From positions 67,180,383 through 67,244,382 of the forward strand of contig JAKGHH010000002.1 of NCBI GenBank assembly GCA_022828595.1: a DNA stretch of 64,000 nucleotides, written 5' to 3'. Source of the stretch: Nelumbo lutea. Taxonomy: Eukaryota > Streptophyta > Magnoliopsida > Proteales > Nelumbonaceae. Shown in pieces: positions 53,985-64,000 of this stretch. Position numbers and translations under genes: made by a program. The notes beneath the pieces are model-generated. The model did no database searches and was not told the DNA's origin. It worked only from the letters and a program-made list of their open reading frames with translations. Within the stretch, counting starts at the first letter, position 1. Each line of letters starts with the position of its first letter.

Positions 53985-56035
53985 CGATAGTCAACTAGAT
54001 GAGCCCGAGGTAGGTACCTCGACTCAAGGTGACCCCACCGAAGTCCAGTCTCATGAGGCGCGAAAAACCTCGGGTAATCTGGCGTCCACCTCTCACCGAG
54101 GTCAGATGCCAGATAGGTTCGGTCCCTCCATTATGACCCTGGAGAGGCTCTGATACCTCATCCGGCAATACAATTTGCCTTGTGAGTATACCTACAGTCT
54201 TCCTGCGGGTAACTTCCAATGGAAGCACGGTCCTGACAAGATCGTGATCTTTCGAGAACAGCTTATAGCCGGGCTCCATCTTCCTTTCCACCCTCTTATC
54301 GTAGAGGTCCTGAACCGCTTTAACGTCACAATAGACCAACTTCACCCGAACTCCGTTCGTAACGTGGTCGGGACCTTATCCCTGTGCTTCGAGTATGTCC
54401 TTCCTTTGAACCTTGATATTTTTTGCTCAATCCTCTCAATAAAGAAGAGCGCTTCAAGCGTTCTCCCCGAGCATAGGTGGGCTTACTACCTGTCCCCTCG
54501 CCCGGGTTTCAAGTTATTGCACAAGCTTCCTAGCAAAGTCCCGCCCTAGAAGCAGGACTACTTCGTAGTCTGGAACACCGTGGGGTGGCCTTTCCCCACT
54601 CATTGGAGGGCAGTCATCCAAGACCCCAACGTTATCCCGGACAAGAAGACAAGGGAGACGCTCCAATCATGGGCTGAGCTTGGGTTTAATTACAAGGATT
54701 ATATCACCGAGAGCAAGCTTATACAGGTCGGCTTGAGCCCAGGTAGGTTGTCTTACTTAGTACCTTGTTTAAATGATTGGTACTTTCGAGTTTACTGATG
54801 CCGAGCTGTGTTGCAGGGCCCATGGAAGAAGAGAAGCTTAAGGGGGAGAGACTTTTCCGCCATATGAAAGGGAAGAAGAAGCGAGCTACCAAGAGAGCTC
54901 GCATCAAGACTCCACAGGCCCCCACTTCCGAATCCGAGCTTCCGCAGGCTCCTACTTCTGAGTCCGAGCTCCCTGACGTACCTCCAATCGACTTGGAGAA
55001 GATCCTGCCACCTCGGGAGCCCGAGACATCGGCAGAGCCTACCCCTCAAGCAGCTGCGGAGCCTGAGGTCACCACCGAGGCCACTGATACAGCCATTGAA
55101 GCTTCCGTCGAGCCCATCCGCATAGTCAGGACAGCCATTTCCAGCTCGGGGAGTCAGGAGAGGGAACGGAGCATCCTGATTCCTCAGTGCAGCCTTCAAA
55201 AGAGCAAGGGGGCTGTCTACACTGAAGAGGTCTCCCTTTGGGCTGACCTCGCTCCTACTCAGCTCAGAGCCCGGGCTGCCACTCACACAATGATGGTAAG
55301 TTATAAAGACCCTTTTCTCTCTTCTCTTTTATCCCCTCTTTTTGTACATCTCTTCGGTGCTAACCAATCCTCCCTGGTCAGGTGAACTCCACTGTGCACG
55401 CCTTGACTCTTCAGTCTGAGAGGTATCTAAAGTGGACTCTAGTTGTCGAGGACTCGGCTTGCGCAGCCCACGCCAATCTGAGGGCAGCTCGGGACCACAT
55501 TTATTAGTTGGAGAGTGATGCTTCATCTCGGAAGAATGTCATCGAGGTGTTGACAGCAGAGAAGGAGGAGCTGGCACACGAAAGAGATGAGTTGAAGAGC
55601 GAGGTGAGCGCCCTCCAGGCAGGCAAGGGGGTTCTAGAGCTCGAGGTGAAAGGCCTTAAGGAGGATCAAGGGGTCCTGAAGCACGAGGTGGTGTTCCTTA
55701 AGACCGATATCGAGGAGAAAACCGAGATCTTCAACGGGGCCATAGAGGAGACCAAGGTTAAGGTCGTTCTAGACTATGTCAGATCGGACAAGTTTGATGT
55801 CATGCTGACGGAGGCCTATTGTAAGGGCTTCAAACTAAGTAGGTGGTTGATAAGGCACACATACCCCGAGCTCGATACGAGCGCCATCACCACCTCACAG
55901 ATTACGGACGAGATAGCCCGCCAGGCCACAGAGGACCGGGATTCTGAGGAGGAGAGTGGCGACGAAGAGGCAAATGCCACCGACCTGGCAGAAGCTCCTA
56001 ATGAGGTCCCGAGTAAAGATAAGTCCCCCAAATAG
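53985..56035 (+). pseudogene. Antisense extra gene of Tat-type element (putative gypsy-type transposon domain plus coiled coil)
   Basis: On the strand opposite pol. Exons by frame and splice sites: about 53985-54742, 54817-55295 and 55382-56035, with introns gtaggt...ttgcag and gtaagt...gtcag that join frames cleanly. The first exon encodes TLERL, then YLIRQYNL and SLPAGNFQW, then EQLIAGLHLPFHPLIVEVL, like the 'putative gypsy type transposon' domain of plant Tat elements. The second has a basic KGKKKRATKRAR stretch, then Glu/Pro/Thr-rich repeats (PQAPTSESEL twice). The third is a Glu/Lys-rich coiled coil and an acidic tail EEESGDEEANATD. In-frame stops at about 54151 (TGA), 54547 (TAG) and 55505 (TAG) break it; two lie where a C-to-T change would explain them. 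Function of this gene class is not established. Confidence 0.78.
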
Positions 56036-56740
56036 TGTAGCCCTTGTATCTTGAGCCTGCGAGCTCAATTTTTTTTTTTTTGCCAAGCTCGTTGTACGAA
56101 ACTCTCAATCAATGAATTTCGCTTTTTTGCCAAGTATTATGCACCTTGTGCTTTTGCCAATGGCTGCTTTATTCGAACTGTTTAGTGTCTGAAGTAGGAT
56201 TTTTCGTCCATCACCACCCTGAACTGTCTCCCAGTACTTTGTTGGGGTGGTCTTTATAACGTACACCAAGGTGAGTGACATAGTAAGGCATATGCCCGAC
56301 CTGTCTCCTCCTAGGTTACTTGGATTGACAGTTGTCCCTAGCGGGGTCAACCTGTTGTATGCCGAGGTGGGCTATCTACCGTAGGGTCCACACCCGAGTT
56401 GCTTGCATCCTTGGCATACTGAGCTTATGCTGATGGGGCGGTTAGGTCGTATATAGTGCTGAGACCCTTAGTAAGCTCGGTGTTTTAGCCCTTTGGCTGG
56501 GGGAGTGGCTTAGTCACACCTCTCCTAGAGTCTGCCCATACCGAAGAGGCGACTGGGTCTTATAGTGCTGAGGTCATCGTTAGGTTGGCGTTTTGGCCCT
56601 TAAGCTCTGGGAGTGACTCGTGGTCTACTCAGTAGCTCGCCCATGCCATAGAGGCGACTAGGTCTTGTCGCACCGAGGTCTACGTTAGCTCGGCATTTTG
56701 GCCCTTAGGCTCTGGGAGTGAGTCGTGGTCTACTCAGTAG
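56036..56740. other. Spacer between antisense gene and pol in gypsy element
   Basis: Non-coding between the convergent 3' ends of the antisense gene and pol. From about 56440 to 56740 three loosely repeated ~110 bp units can be seen, each with gaggcgact(a/g)ggtctt (or a variant), gttagctcgg(c/t)(a/g)ttttggccctt and gggagtg words. Confidence 0.6.
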
Positions 56741-57730
56741 TTTATAGGTAATATTGCCTTAAGTTGACAATATTTCATGCTCGAGGTACTTGTTTCCCTT
56801 CTAGGGTTTCGAGCTCGTATGTCCCTTCCTCGAACACTCACTTTACTCAGTAAGGTCCTCCCCAGTTCAAACCGAGCTTACCAACACCAGGCTCAGGCAC
56901 CATAACCTTACGGAGAACCAGGTCACCGACGAGGAGAGTCTGCTTCTTGACCCTGACGTTATAGTACTGAGCTACTCTTTGCTAGTAGGTGACGGTCCTG
57001 ATGTATGCGAGGTCCCGTACCTCGTCAAGTAAGTCGAGGTTGGTACGTAGCTTGTCTTCATTTGCCTTGTCATCATACGCTTCTAGTTTCAGCAAGGGAA
57101 CCTCAATCTCGGCTGGAATGACTGCTTCGGTGCCGTATGTGAGGTTGAAGGGGGTCTCTCCTATAGCGGTCTTTACCGTGGTACGATAAGCCCATAATAC
57201 GCTAGGCAGCTTATCTGCCCATAGTCCCTTAGCTCAGTCCAGGCGTGCCTTTAACTCGCGGAGGATAGCTCTGTTCGTGACTTCTGTCTGTCCGTTTGCT
57301 TGAGGGTGCGCCACTGAGGTGAAGTTCTGCTGAATTCCAATGTCTTGGCACCAATTCTGGAATTTGATGTCATCGAACTGCTTACCATTGTCGGAAATCA
57401 GTACCCAAGATAGTTCAAAATGACACACTATGCTCTTCCAAAAAGAAGTTTTTCACATTCCGGGTTGCGATTGTTGTGAGAGGTTCAGCTTTGACCCACT
57501 TGGTGAAATAGTCAACTGCCACCACTAGGAACCTTCTTTGCCCTGTTTCTGGTGGGAATGGCCCGAGTATATCGATTCCCCACTGTGCAAATGGCCACAG
57601 GCTAGTGAAGTATTTTAGATTGGCGGCAGGCCGGTGGTGGATGTTGGCATGCTTCTGACACTTGTCGCATTTTTTGACGAGCTCAATCGCGTCTGCCTTC
57701 ATCATTGGCCAGTAATATCCTTGTCGCAGT
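56740..57730 (-). pseudogene. Gypsy integrase
   Basis: On the - strand: a zinc-binding segment with MMKADAIELVKKCDKCQKHA near 57690, then the core with WGIDILGPFP (first Asp) near 57560, VVAVDYFTKWVKAEPL, then SDNGKQF (second Asp) near 57390, HPQANGQTEVTNRAIL near 57290 with the third acidic residue, and WAYRTTVKTAIGETPFNL near 57180. The C-terminal part extends to about 56740. The frame shifts near 57428, and there is a stop after LKARLD near 57234, so it is dead. Confidence 0.9.
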
Positions 57731-57851
57731 GCTTTCTAGGCGAGGACCCTGCCCTCAAGTGTCCATCGCACAAGCCCTCATGAGTATCACGGAGGACCAG
57801 CTCGACCTCAAAGGGTCGCAAGCAGCGCAGATAGGGGAGCGTATTGGATCT

Positions 57852-58507
57852 TCAGTATATCCACTCGTCTATCATGACGTATTTGGCTGCCTGATGCTCT
57901 ACCCTTCTGGCGGCATTACGGTCTGTAGGGAGGGTTCCATGTAGCAGGAAGCTCGTGAGAGGATTGATCCAGGTCGGCTCTGCTTGAACGACGGGAGCGA
58001 CCTCCTCTGTCCCCCCGAGAATGCTAGGCCGAGGTAAGTTCTCTATATACACGGTTCTCATGGTGTTATCGCTAGTGCTGGCTAACCGAGATAGGGCATT
58101 GGCCTCAATGTTCTCTGATCTTGGGATTCGCTGGATGAAGTGTGACTGGAGGTTGAGCAGAGCCCCTCTTACTTTGGCTAAGTAAGCTATCATGGTTGGC
58201 TCGCGGGCTTCGTACTCACCCGTAACCTGGTTGACCACGAGCTGAGAGTCACTGTAGACGACAATGTGCTTGGATTTCACCTCGTTTGCAAGATTCAGCC
58301 CGATCAGTAACGCCTCATACTCTACTTCGTTGTTGGATGTCGCAAACTCGAAACGTAGTGCGTACACCAGTTTTACACCACTCGGCCCGTACAGAACGAT
58401 CCTAGCTCCACTGCCCTGCTGGTTCGACGAGCCATCTACGTGAAGGATCCAGGGCTCCTCATCCCAGTTCGCGCTTGGTCTAACTAGGAGAGATGTCCCG
58501 CTGGTTA
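57852..58507 (-). pseudogene. Gypsy second (archaeal-type) RNase H
   Basis: On the - strand: WILHVDGSSNQQGSGAR (first Asp), FATSNNEVEYEALLIGL (Glu), IVVYSDSQLVVNQVTGEY (Asp), then RSENIEANALSRLAS. In this family the last motif is normally EADALSRLAS, so the final catalytic Asp is Asn here. The presence of this domain in addition to the normal gypsy RNase H is the marker of the Tat lineage. The open frame continues into a linker before integrase. Confidence 0.9.
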
Positions 58508-59268
58508 CTACTTCACGGTGCCCGAGCTGGGGGCCTCGTGTTTGACCGACCTGGGGATTTCGAAGCTGAAGGTGCATTCTGCGACAAAATCTGCCAAGGC
58601 TTGGGCCTTGATAGCAGTTCGCAGTTTGTGCTGGAGCTCGTATTCGCTGAGCTCAATTGCCCACTTCGTTAACCTTCTGGAGACCTCGGGCTTGAAAAGG
58701 ACTTGCCTTAGAGGTTTGTTGGTAAGGACGACGATGGTGTGAGCTAGGAAGTACGGACGGACCTTCCGAGCTACAATGACTAGTGCATAGGCTAGCTTTT
58801 CTATCTCCGGGTACCTTGTCTCTGCTCCCTGCAATACTTTACTAACATAGTAGACGGGTCATTGGACATGATCTACTTCTCTTATTGGTACTGAGCTGAC
58901 CACCTCGTCACTTGCCGAGAGGTACAACTCTAAAACATCACCCTCTTCCGGTCGAGTTAAGACAGGAATGGTGGTGAGGTACTTCTTGAGCTCGTCGAAT
59001 GCGAGCTAACACTCTTCAGTCCATTCGAAGCCTTTGCCTTTTATTTCCTTAAAGAAAGGCAGGCAACGGTGTGCCGACTTGGACATGAAGCGGCTTAGAG
59101 CGGCTAAATGGTCATTCAACTTCTAAACCTCTTTCAATTTTTGGGGCGGTCTCATTTCTAGGATAGCCTTAATTTTGTCTGGGTTAGCCTCAATGCCATG
59201 CCGATTGAAGATGTACCCTAGGAATTTACCCGAGATAACACTGAAGACACACTTATTCGAGTTCAATT
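58508..59268 (-). pseudogene. Gypsy first RNase H and RT connection
   Basis: On the - strand the segment just past the reverse transcriptase has NKCVFSVISGKFLGYIFN near 59240, then a connection with several stops, PVYYVSKVLQGAETRYPEIEK near 58840, ALVIVARKVRPYFLAH, and RRLTKWAIELSEYELQHK. This is the usual gypsy RNase H placed directly after RT. Frameshift near 59270 and stops near 59125, 59007 and 58860 break it. Confidence 0.85.
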
Positions 59269-60555
59269 TCATATTAAACTTACACAGAATTTCAAAACCG
59301 AATGCAAATCTTGTATTAAATCATGTGAAAATTGGGTTTTGATGACCATGTCGTCTACATAACACTCTATTTTCCTGCCAATTAATGGCTTAAACAGTTT
59401 ATTTACAAGTCTTTGGAAAGTTGCCCTAGCATTTTTCAATCCAAAGGGCATGACCTTGTAACAGTATAGGCCAAGCTCGGTTATGAAGGTAGTCTTCTCT
59501 TCATCAGTTGGGTCCATCCTAATCTGGTTGTAGCCCGAATAGGCGTCCAAAAAGCTCAGCAACTCATGCCCCGAGGTCGCGTCCACCAGGCGGTCGATCT
59601 TGGGAAGCGGGAAGCAGTCCTTTGGACAAGCTCGGTTTAAGTCGGTGTAGTCGACGCACATGCGCCATTTATCGTTAGCCTTTTTCACCAGAACGGGGTT
59701 GGCCACCCAGCTCAGGTAATGGACTTCCCTGATAAAATCGGCTACAAGGAGATTCTCGACCTCCTCGTCGACTGCCCTCCATCGCTCTAGGGCTAGGTTG
59801 CGTTTCTTCTGTCTAACGGGCCTAACTACAGGATTAGTATTAAGCTTATGAATTATAATGCTAGGGTCTATGCCGAGCATTTCTGCCACGAACCATGCAA
59901 AAATATCCAAATTCTTGAGTAAGAAACTTACTAGTTGAGATCGCAAAGGCTCATCAATAGAAGCGCCGATCTGAAGCGCCCGAGCTGGGTCCACTATCGA
60001 AGCCGGGATGGAGACGGTCTCTTCGGTGGGTCGCTCCAACTTGAGGTCGTCTGCTACCTTGGATTTTCCTTTGAAGGCGGCTACATAGCACTTACGGGAC
60101 TCAAGCTGATCGCCTCGCGTCATTCCGACCCCAAAGTCTGTAGGGAACTTCATTGCCAGATAGTAGGTAGAGACTGCTGCCCGTAAGGCGTGGGTGATGG
60201 GCCGACCTACTATTGCATTGTATGGGGAGGGAGTCGCGACCACCAGGAAATCATGGTTGAGCCTCACCACGCTAGGCCAAGTGCCGACCTCCATAGGTAC
60301 AGTAACTCTTTCCAGAGGTCTGACCTCCTCTCCACTGAATCCCACTAGTGGAGTGCTTGTGGGCTTCAAGTCGCTTTCTTGGAGCTGAAGTTGGTCGAAG
60401 GCAGCTTTGAAGAGAATATCCACCGAGCTGCCCGAGTCGACGAGGACACACCTAACTTTAAAGTCGTTGATTTTTATCTTTATGACGAGCGTGTCATCAT
60501 GGGGATAGTGGACCCCTCGCGTGTTGTCTTCTGTGAAGAAGATCGGTTCCTCCAC
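59269..60555 (-). pseudogene. Gypsy protease and reverse transcriptase
   Basis: A 428-codon open frame. An aspartic protease with VLVDSGSSVDILF is at residues ~36-48. The RT follows: NPVLVKKANDKWRMCVDYTD, LNRACPKDCFPLP, FLDAYSGYNQIRM (first catalytic Asp), MPFGLKNARATFQRLVN and CYVDDMVIK (catalytic YVDD). These boxes look intact, so the longest surviving piece of pol is here, but the frame ends by frameshift at its 3' end and its N-terminal side is separated from gag by disrupted sequence. Confidence 0.92.
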
Positions 60556-60757
60556 CCTTGGCCACTTCGGGGGATTCTGTTCTTCCCTGGCGGCCTCGCG
60601 AGCTGATGACCGAGCAGCGGCCGAAGTGCAGCCCGCGAAAATTGATCATCCGACAATTACATGGATGGTCCCCCAAACTGGTCTCTCTTCGGGGGGGCTG
60701 CCTCTACGGCTATTCTGCCTACTTGCTGGACTCAGGAGCATCTCTATTCTGCTCCCC

Positions 60758-62520
60758 CTACCAACCTGCTTTATTACTATTATTGCTTTGTACAAAATTC
60801 CTCATATATCCATGACGGATGAGTTCATCTATCTCGTCATTGAGGTTTTTACAGTTCTTGGTACTATGACCGTGATCTTTATGAAAAGTGCAATACAAAT
60901 TTTTATTTCTAACATTAGGGTCGGCCTTCAGCCGAGGCGGCCACTTCATATACGGGGCGTCCTTGATCGCCATGAGGATCTTGGCCCGCTTTGTGTTGAG
61001 GGGTGTGTAGTCCATTTCTGCTACTGGAGCTCGGAAAGGCTGATTTGGCTTTGCTCCCCGAGTTTGGTCCTTCTTCTTCTTGTTGTCACCCTGAGCTGGG
61101 GGCTCTGGTTCCCTCTTTCTTTTCTCAAGGGCCTGCTCGCCCTTCTGGTGGATCTCTTCCTCCGTCCCTATGAACTGATCTGCAAGCTTGAGGAACTCAG
61201 TCACTGATGTGTGGCTCATTTCAGTCACGGTCTTCGACTGATTGACAACCACGTGCCACTTGAACTCTTTGCGGGTGATGCCTCGCTTGGCCGCAGTGAG
61301 TTGAACTACAGGGTCCGAGTCGGGTATTTGTAAGCAAGCGTCATTGAACCGCTTGATGTAGCTTCGGATGGACTTCCATTCCTTCTGAACTATGCCAAGG
61401 AGGCTCTCTTGTGTTCTTGGGCACCTCTTGCTGGTGACAAAGTGGGAGGTAAAGACTTACATGAACTGCGCCCAACTTCTTATCGAACTAGGTGCGAGGT
61501 TTCAGTACCAGGTGCGGGATACCCCTTTGAAGGTGGTGGAGAAGGCCACACACATGCAAGATTCACTGGCTCTTGCCAGGTGCATCTAGGACTGAAAGGC
61601 GTCCACGCGATCATTCAGATCGAAGGATCCATCATACTTGTCTAGTAGGGGGAGCTTGAAGTCCCTTGACATGGAGACAGGAAGGAGTTCTGGTGATAGA
61701 AGGGAAGGAACTGAAAGAAGCGGAGTAGTTTTTGCCTCGCCCGAGCTTATCTCTTCCGTGCCTTTGAGTTTGGGCAGATCTTGGGTGGCAGCTCGGCGAG
61801 CTCGGCACGTCTCCGCTGCCTCTTAGCCAGCTCGGCGTTGGTGCTGCTGGCTTCGATATTACCGAGCTCGATGGGCCCAGGGAAAGGCTTGAATTGTTGT
61901 AGATAGCTACGAACTAAGGGACCTTGTCCCAGGTTGGCGGCCAGCACCTCGAACTGGTTTTCGGCAAGTGGGAGCTCGAACTACGAACGCTAAGGCGACG
62001 CGAGCCTAACTGGCTGGGAAGCCCCCGACCTGTCTGCAAGCTGTGAGGCGGGGGTAGGTGGTCTCTCCTTTCTCCCGTGAGATGACACTGAGGTCTCTCC
62101 CCGTCGGGAAGGAAGTTCATTCCGGCGGTGGGGCCTGGTTTGCTGTGCGGCTGGATGCCGAGGTGGGAGTGAAGGAAACTGTTGCTGATGCTGGTATTGG
62201 GAAACTTAGTGCAACACTTGCTGCTGATAAAGCTGAAGCTACTAGAACTGTTGCATTTGAGCCTGCATGGCTCGCATGCACTGCATCAGATCCTCAAGCT
62301 GACCTTGGCTAGCCACCATAGGGGGGATGATAGGTTCAGCGAAGGTTGTTTTGACCGTAGGGGGAAGTGGAACAGCCACGGGTACCACTGTCTAAGGCAC
62401 ACTCAGGCTGGGAACTCCGTCCGCAGAAAGGGGGACGATGAATTGTCCGATGCAGATAGTGGGAAGCTGGGGTCGTTCCTTAGAGGCGTTTCGACATCCG
62501 GCGTTGTTGGAGGAAGCCAT
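60758..62520 (-). pseudogene. Gypsy gag
   Basis: Starts on the - strand at 62520 with MASSNNAG, followed by a Gln-rich stretch near 62230-62280. A retrotransposon gag (capsid) domain includes VSRTWYRNLAPSSIRSW near 61510, and a C-terminal open frame lies at 60758-61252. That frame contains TVTEMSHTSVTEFLKLADQF and a CTFHKDHGHSTKNC zinc-knuckle-like motif near 60880. At least four stops and several frame changes occur between 61250 and 62520, so no full-length gag can be made. Confidence 0.85.
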
Positions 62521-62591
62521 GAGTGTTGATGGTGCTGATGTGTTCTTTGGAGAAAGTTACACAGAAGTTAAAGGAAGGCCTTTTGAAGCGA

Positions 62592-62609
62592 TTCCCACAG
62601 ATGGCGCCA
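62592..62609 (-). other. Primer-binding site of gypsy element
   Basis: On the - strand tggcgccatctgtggga lies just inside the right LTR. The tggcgcc core is the form used by many plant gypsy elements of the Tat/Athila group, and I take the tRNA to be of the type those elements use rather than Met. It fixes the direction of the element. Confidence 0.75.
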
Positions 62610-62618
62610 AATGCTACA

Positions 62619-63465
62619 CGATCCGGGCACTCCTAGCTGGCTGAAACCTGGCTCCTAGTTGTGATTGACGGCACCTGAGACGAAGAGGAATGTGAAGAGT
62701 TCCTAGGTGGCTCTCCCAGCGAGAACACTCCGATGCTTAAGTTAGAATTATGAGAAAACTTGAGGAAATGCAGAGAGAAAACTAAGAGTGCTGATTGCGC
62801 TAGCTTCAATACCTTTGCTTCGCGAGGGTTCTCTTATACCTGAGTTCTGTCAAATCTGACTTAACCGCCTCTGCCGTAGCCGTTACTGCTAGAGACGAGG
62901 TGGTGGATGTGGGCACCCGTTGCAGTGTATGGACCTGTCAGGCGCGCTACATCTGGCATAAGTGTCTAGCACAACGCCGCCTGACAAGAGACGTGGGCAC
63001 AACCTCCGTATTTGGCAAGTACTATTGTCAGGTAGATCTTTTTTGTAGGTTACCGAGCTACTTTGCACTGAGCTGCCATGGTCCAAGCTACCCTACACCG
63101 GGGGTGCCTGGGTAGCCGAGGTGTGAGTGCTCGAGTTGAGCCTTAGGCAAATATGGGCAAGAGCATTGATGGGATTATCCTGAAGTGTCCCCACTTTGGG
63201 GTACTTCCCGTAGACCGGGTGTTCCCTTTTCGGGAAGGAAGAGTTCGGGGCCCACTAGGGGAAGTTTGGGTCTTGGGAGGAGCTTGGTAGTCCTCCTCCC
63301 TTAGAGGGAATTCTGTGTACTAGATCTTTCTGCTCGACGAGTTGCTATGCTCGCCGAGCTACGTTGCTAGGCTCTGGAGAGTTCAGTACACCGAGTTATG
63401 GCCAGGCTACCATGCTGACCTGTCACTTATGCCAGGTTGTACCCACGTGTCCCCATGCTACGAGG
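62619..63465 (-). repeat. 5' LTR of gypsy element (right copy)
   Basis: Matches 52640-53492 from gatccgggcactcctagctgg to catgctacgagg. The inner boundary may be at 62612, where tgctacacg would give a TG/CA terminus close to the primer-binding site. Confidence 0.88.
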
Positions 63466-64000
63466 TCGAGCCAAATCACTCTCCATCAATAAATATCAAG
63501 TCAAAATGATGAAAGTAACTATTCTAAGTACAACTAATTCTCAAGAAATTGATTGATCAATCATTCTTAAGACATCCTTAACATAAACTTGGTTCAAAGC
63601 AAAACCTAATTAAAAACTAAAATCAAAAGGGTAAAATGATATCATAAAATAGAAAAATTTATGATGCCGAAAAGACATGATATCAGAAATGCTTTTGACC
63701 AATCACAATTCCAATGAATTTTGATGAAAACTCAATTGATTGGTTACTACTTTTATTATGCCGGTTGATTGATTGTAAATTTTCCCCATATTATATCTTT
63801 TTGACAACATAGTTAGATCCCATAAGTTATCAAAAGGGTAGTTTGGCTTTGGAGATTTAAAAGCATGGTTTTTACAAATGAACTGGTTAGCGGTTAGGTT
63901 ACCGGTTCGAACAGTTGGCCCGTTCTGACAAAAATATAAAAAAAAATTAAAAAAAATTGGAACATGGTCAAAACCGTTTCAACGATTCAAACAATTAATC
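63466..64000. other. AT-rich flank of gypsy element; possible start of another hAT-like element
   Basis: No gene. At about 63874 the sequence catggtttttacaaatg, followed by ggttaccggttcgaac, resembles the left ends of the hAT-like family described above. The window ends before any right end could appear. Confidence 0.35.

Larger units (their letters stand above)
52640..63465 (-). mobile_element. Degenerate Ty3/gypsy LTR retrotransposon, Tat-type, with antisense extra gene
   Basis: About 10.8 kb on the - strand, so the 5' LTR is at the right. Two ~850-bp LTRs bound it. Reading right to left: primer-binding site, gag, protease, reverse transcriptase, RNase H, a second RNase H, integrase, then a ~3.2 kb region before the 3' LTR that carries a + strand gene, and a polypurine tract. 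A duplicated RNase H of archaeal type and an antisense extra frame after pol are traits of the plant Tat lineage. The LTRs differ by roughly 15 substitutions in the first 170 bp plus a 10-15 bp indel, so it is older than the copia element. GC content is clearly higher than its flanks. I cannot read a target duplication. Confidence 0.93.

Noticed and set aside
52620..63480. Target duplication for the gypsy element
   Set aside because: No matching 5-bp pair could be read for any plausible LTR boundary. The outer LTR ends may be mutated or truncated.

Overview
This is a plant nuclear genomic window. The evidence is two intron-rich genes of unmistakable plant type, plant LTR retrotransposons (Ty1/copia and a Tat-type Ty3/gypsy), L1-type LINE debris, several MITEs, and AT-rich, microsatellite-laden DNA between genes. 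A flowering plant with a fairly TE-rich genome fits; I cannot name the species.

Only two genes look intact, both on the + strand. (1) Cytosolic triosephosphate isomerase lies at 10878-18127, with nine exons and a 253-residue product. (2) A subfamily VII receptor-like cytoplasmic kinase of the APK1/PBL type lies at 25028-29030, with six exons and a 413-residue product that carries an N-terminal acylation motif. They are about 7 kb apart, and nothing suggests a functional link.

Layout. 1-4560: very AT-rich DNA with a ~188 bp tandem array and a larger duplication offset by ~1.37 kb. 5160-5842: decayed, intronless copy of a group IVc bHLH gene. 9262-10702: Mutator-like element with a perfect 9-bp target duplication that has captured a fasciclin-like arabinogalactan protein gene (a Pack-MULE); its right end is about 65 bp upstream of the TPI TATA box. 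10.8-18.3 kb: TPI, with MITEs and an antisense LINE tail in its introns. 24.5-29.4 kb: kinase gene. 31.9-37.7 kb: a 5.8-kb non-autonomous hAT-like element hosting a second MULE of the same family and another hAT-like element. 39.1-43.4 kb: Tourist-like MITEs, an antisense LINE reverse-transcriptase pseudogene and a short hAT-like element. 44731-50379: degenerate Ty1/copia element inserted into a LINE remnant. 51137-51832: third member of the hAT-like family. 52640-63465: degenerate Tat-type Ty3/gypsy element on the - strand, with dual RNase H and an antisense, apparently spliced extra gene on the + strand.

The most notable features are the Pack-MULE in the TPI promoter, the antisense extra gene in the gypsy element, and the set of nested insertions whose target duplications can be read directly. 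I found no sign of a wholly new enzymatic or defence system.
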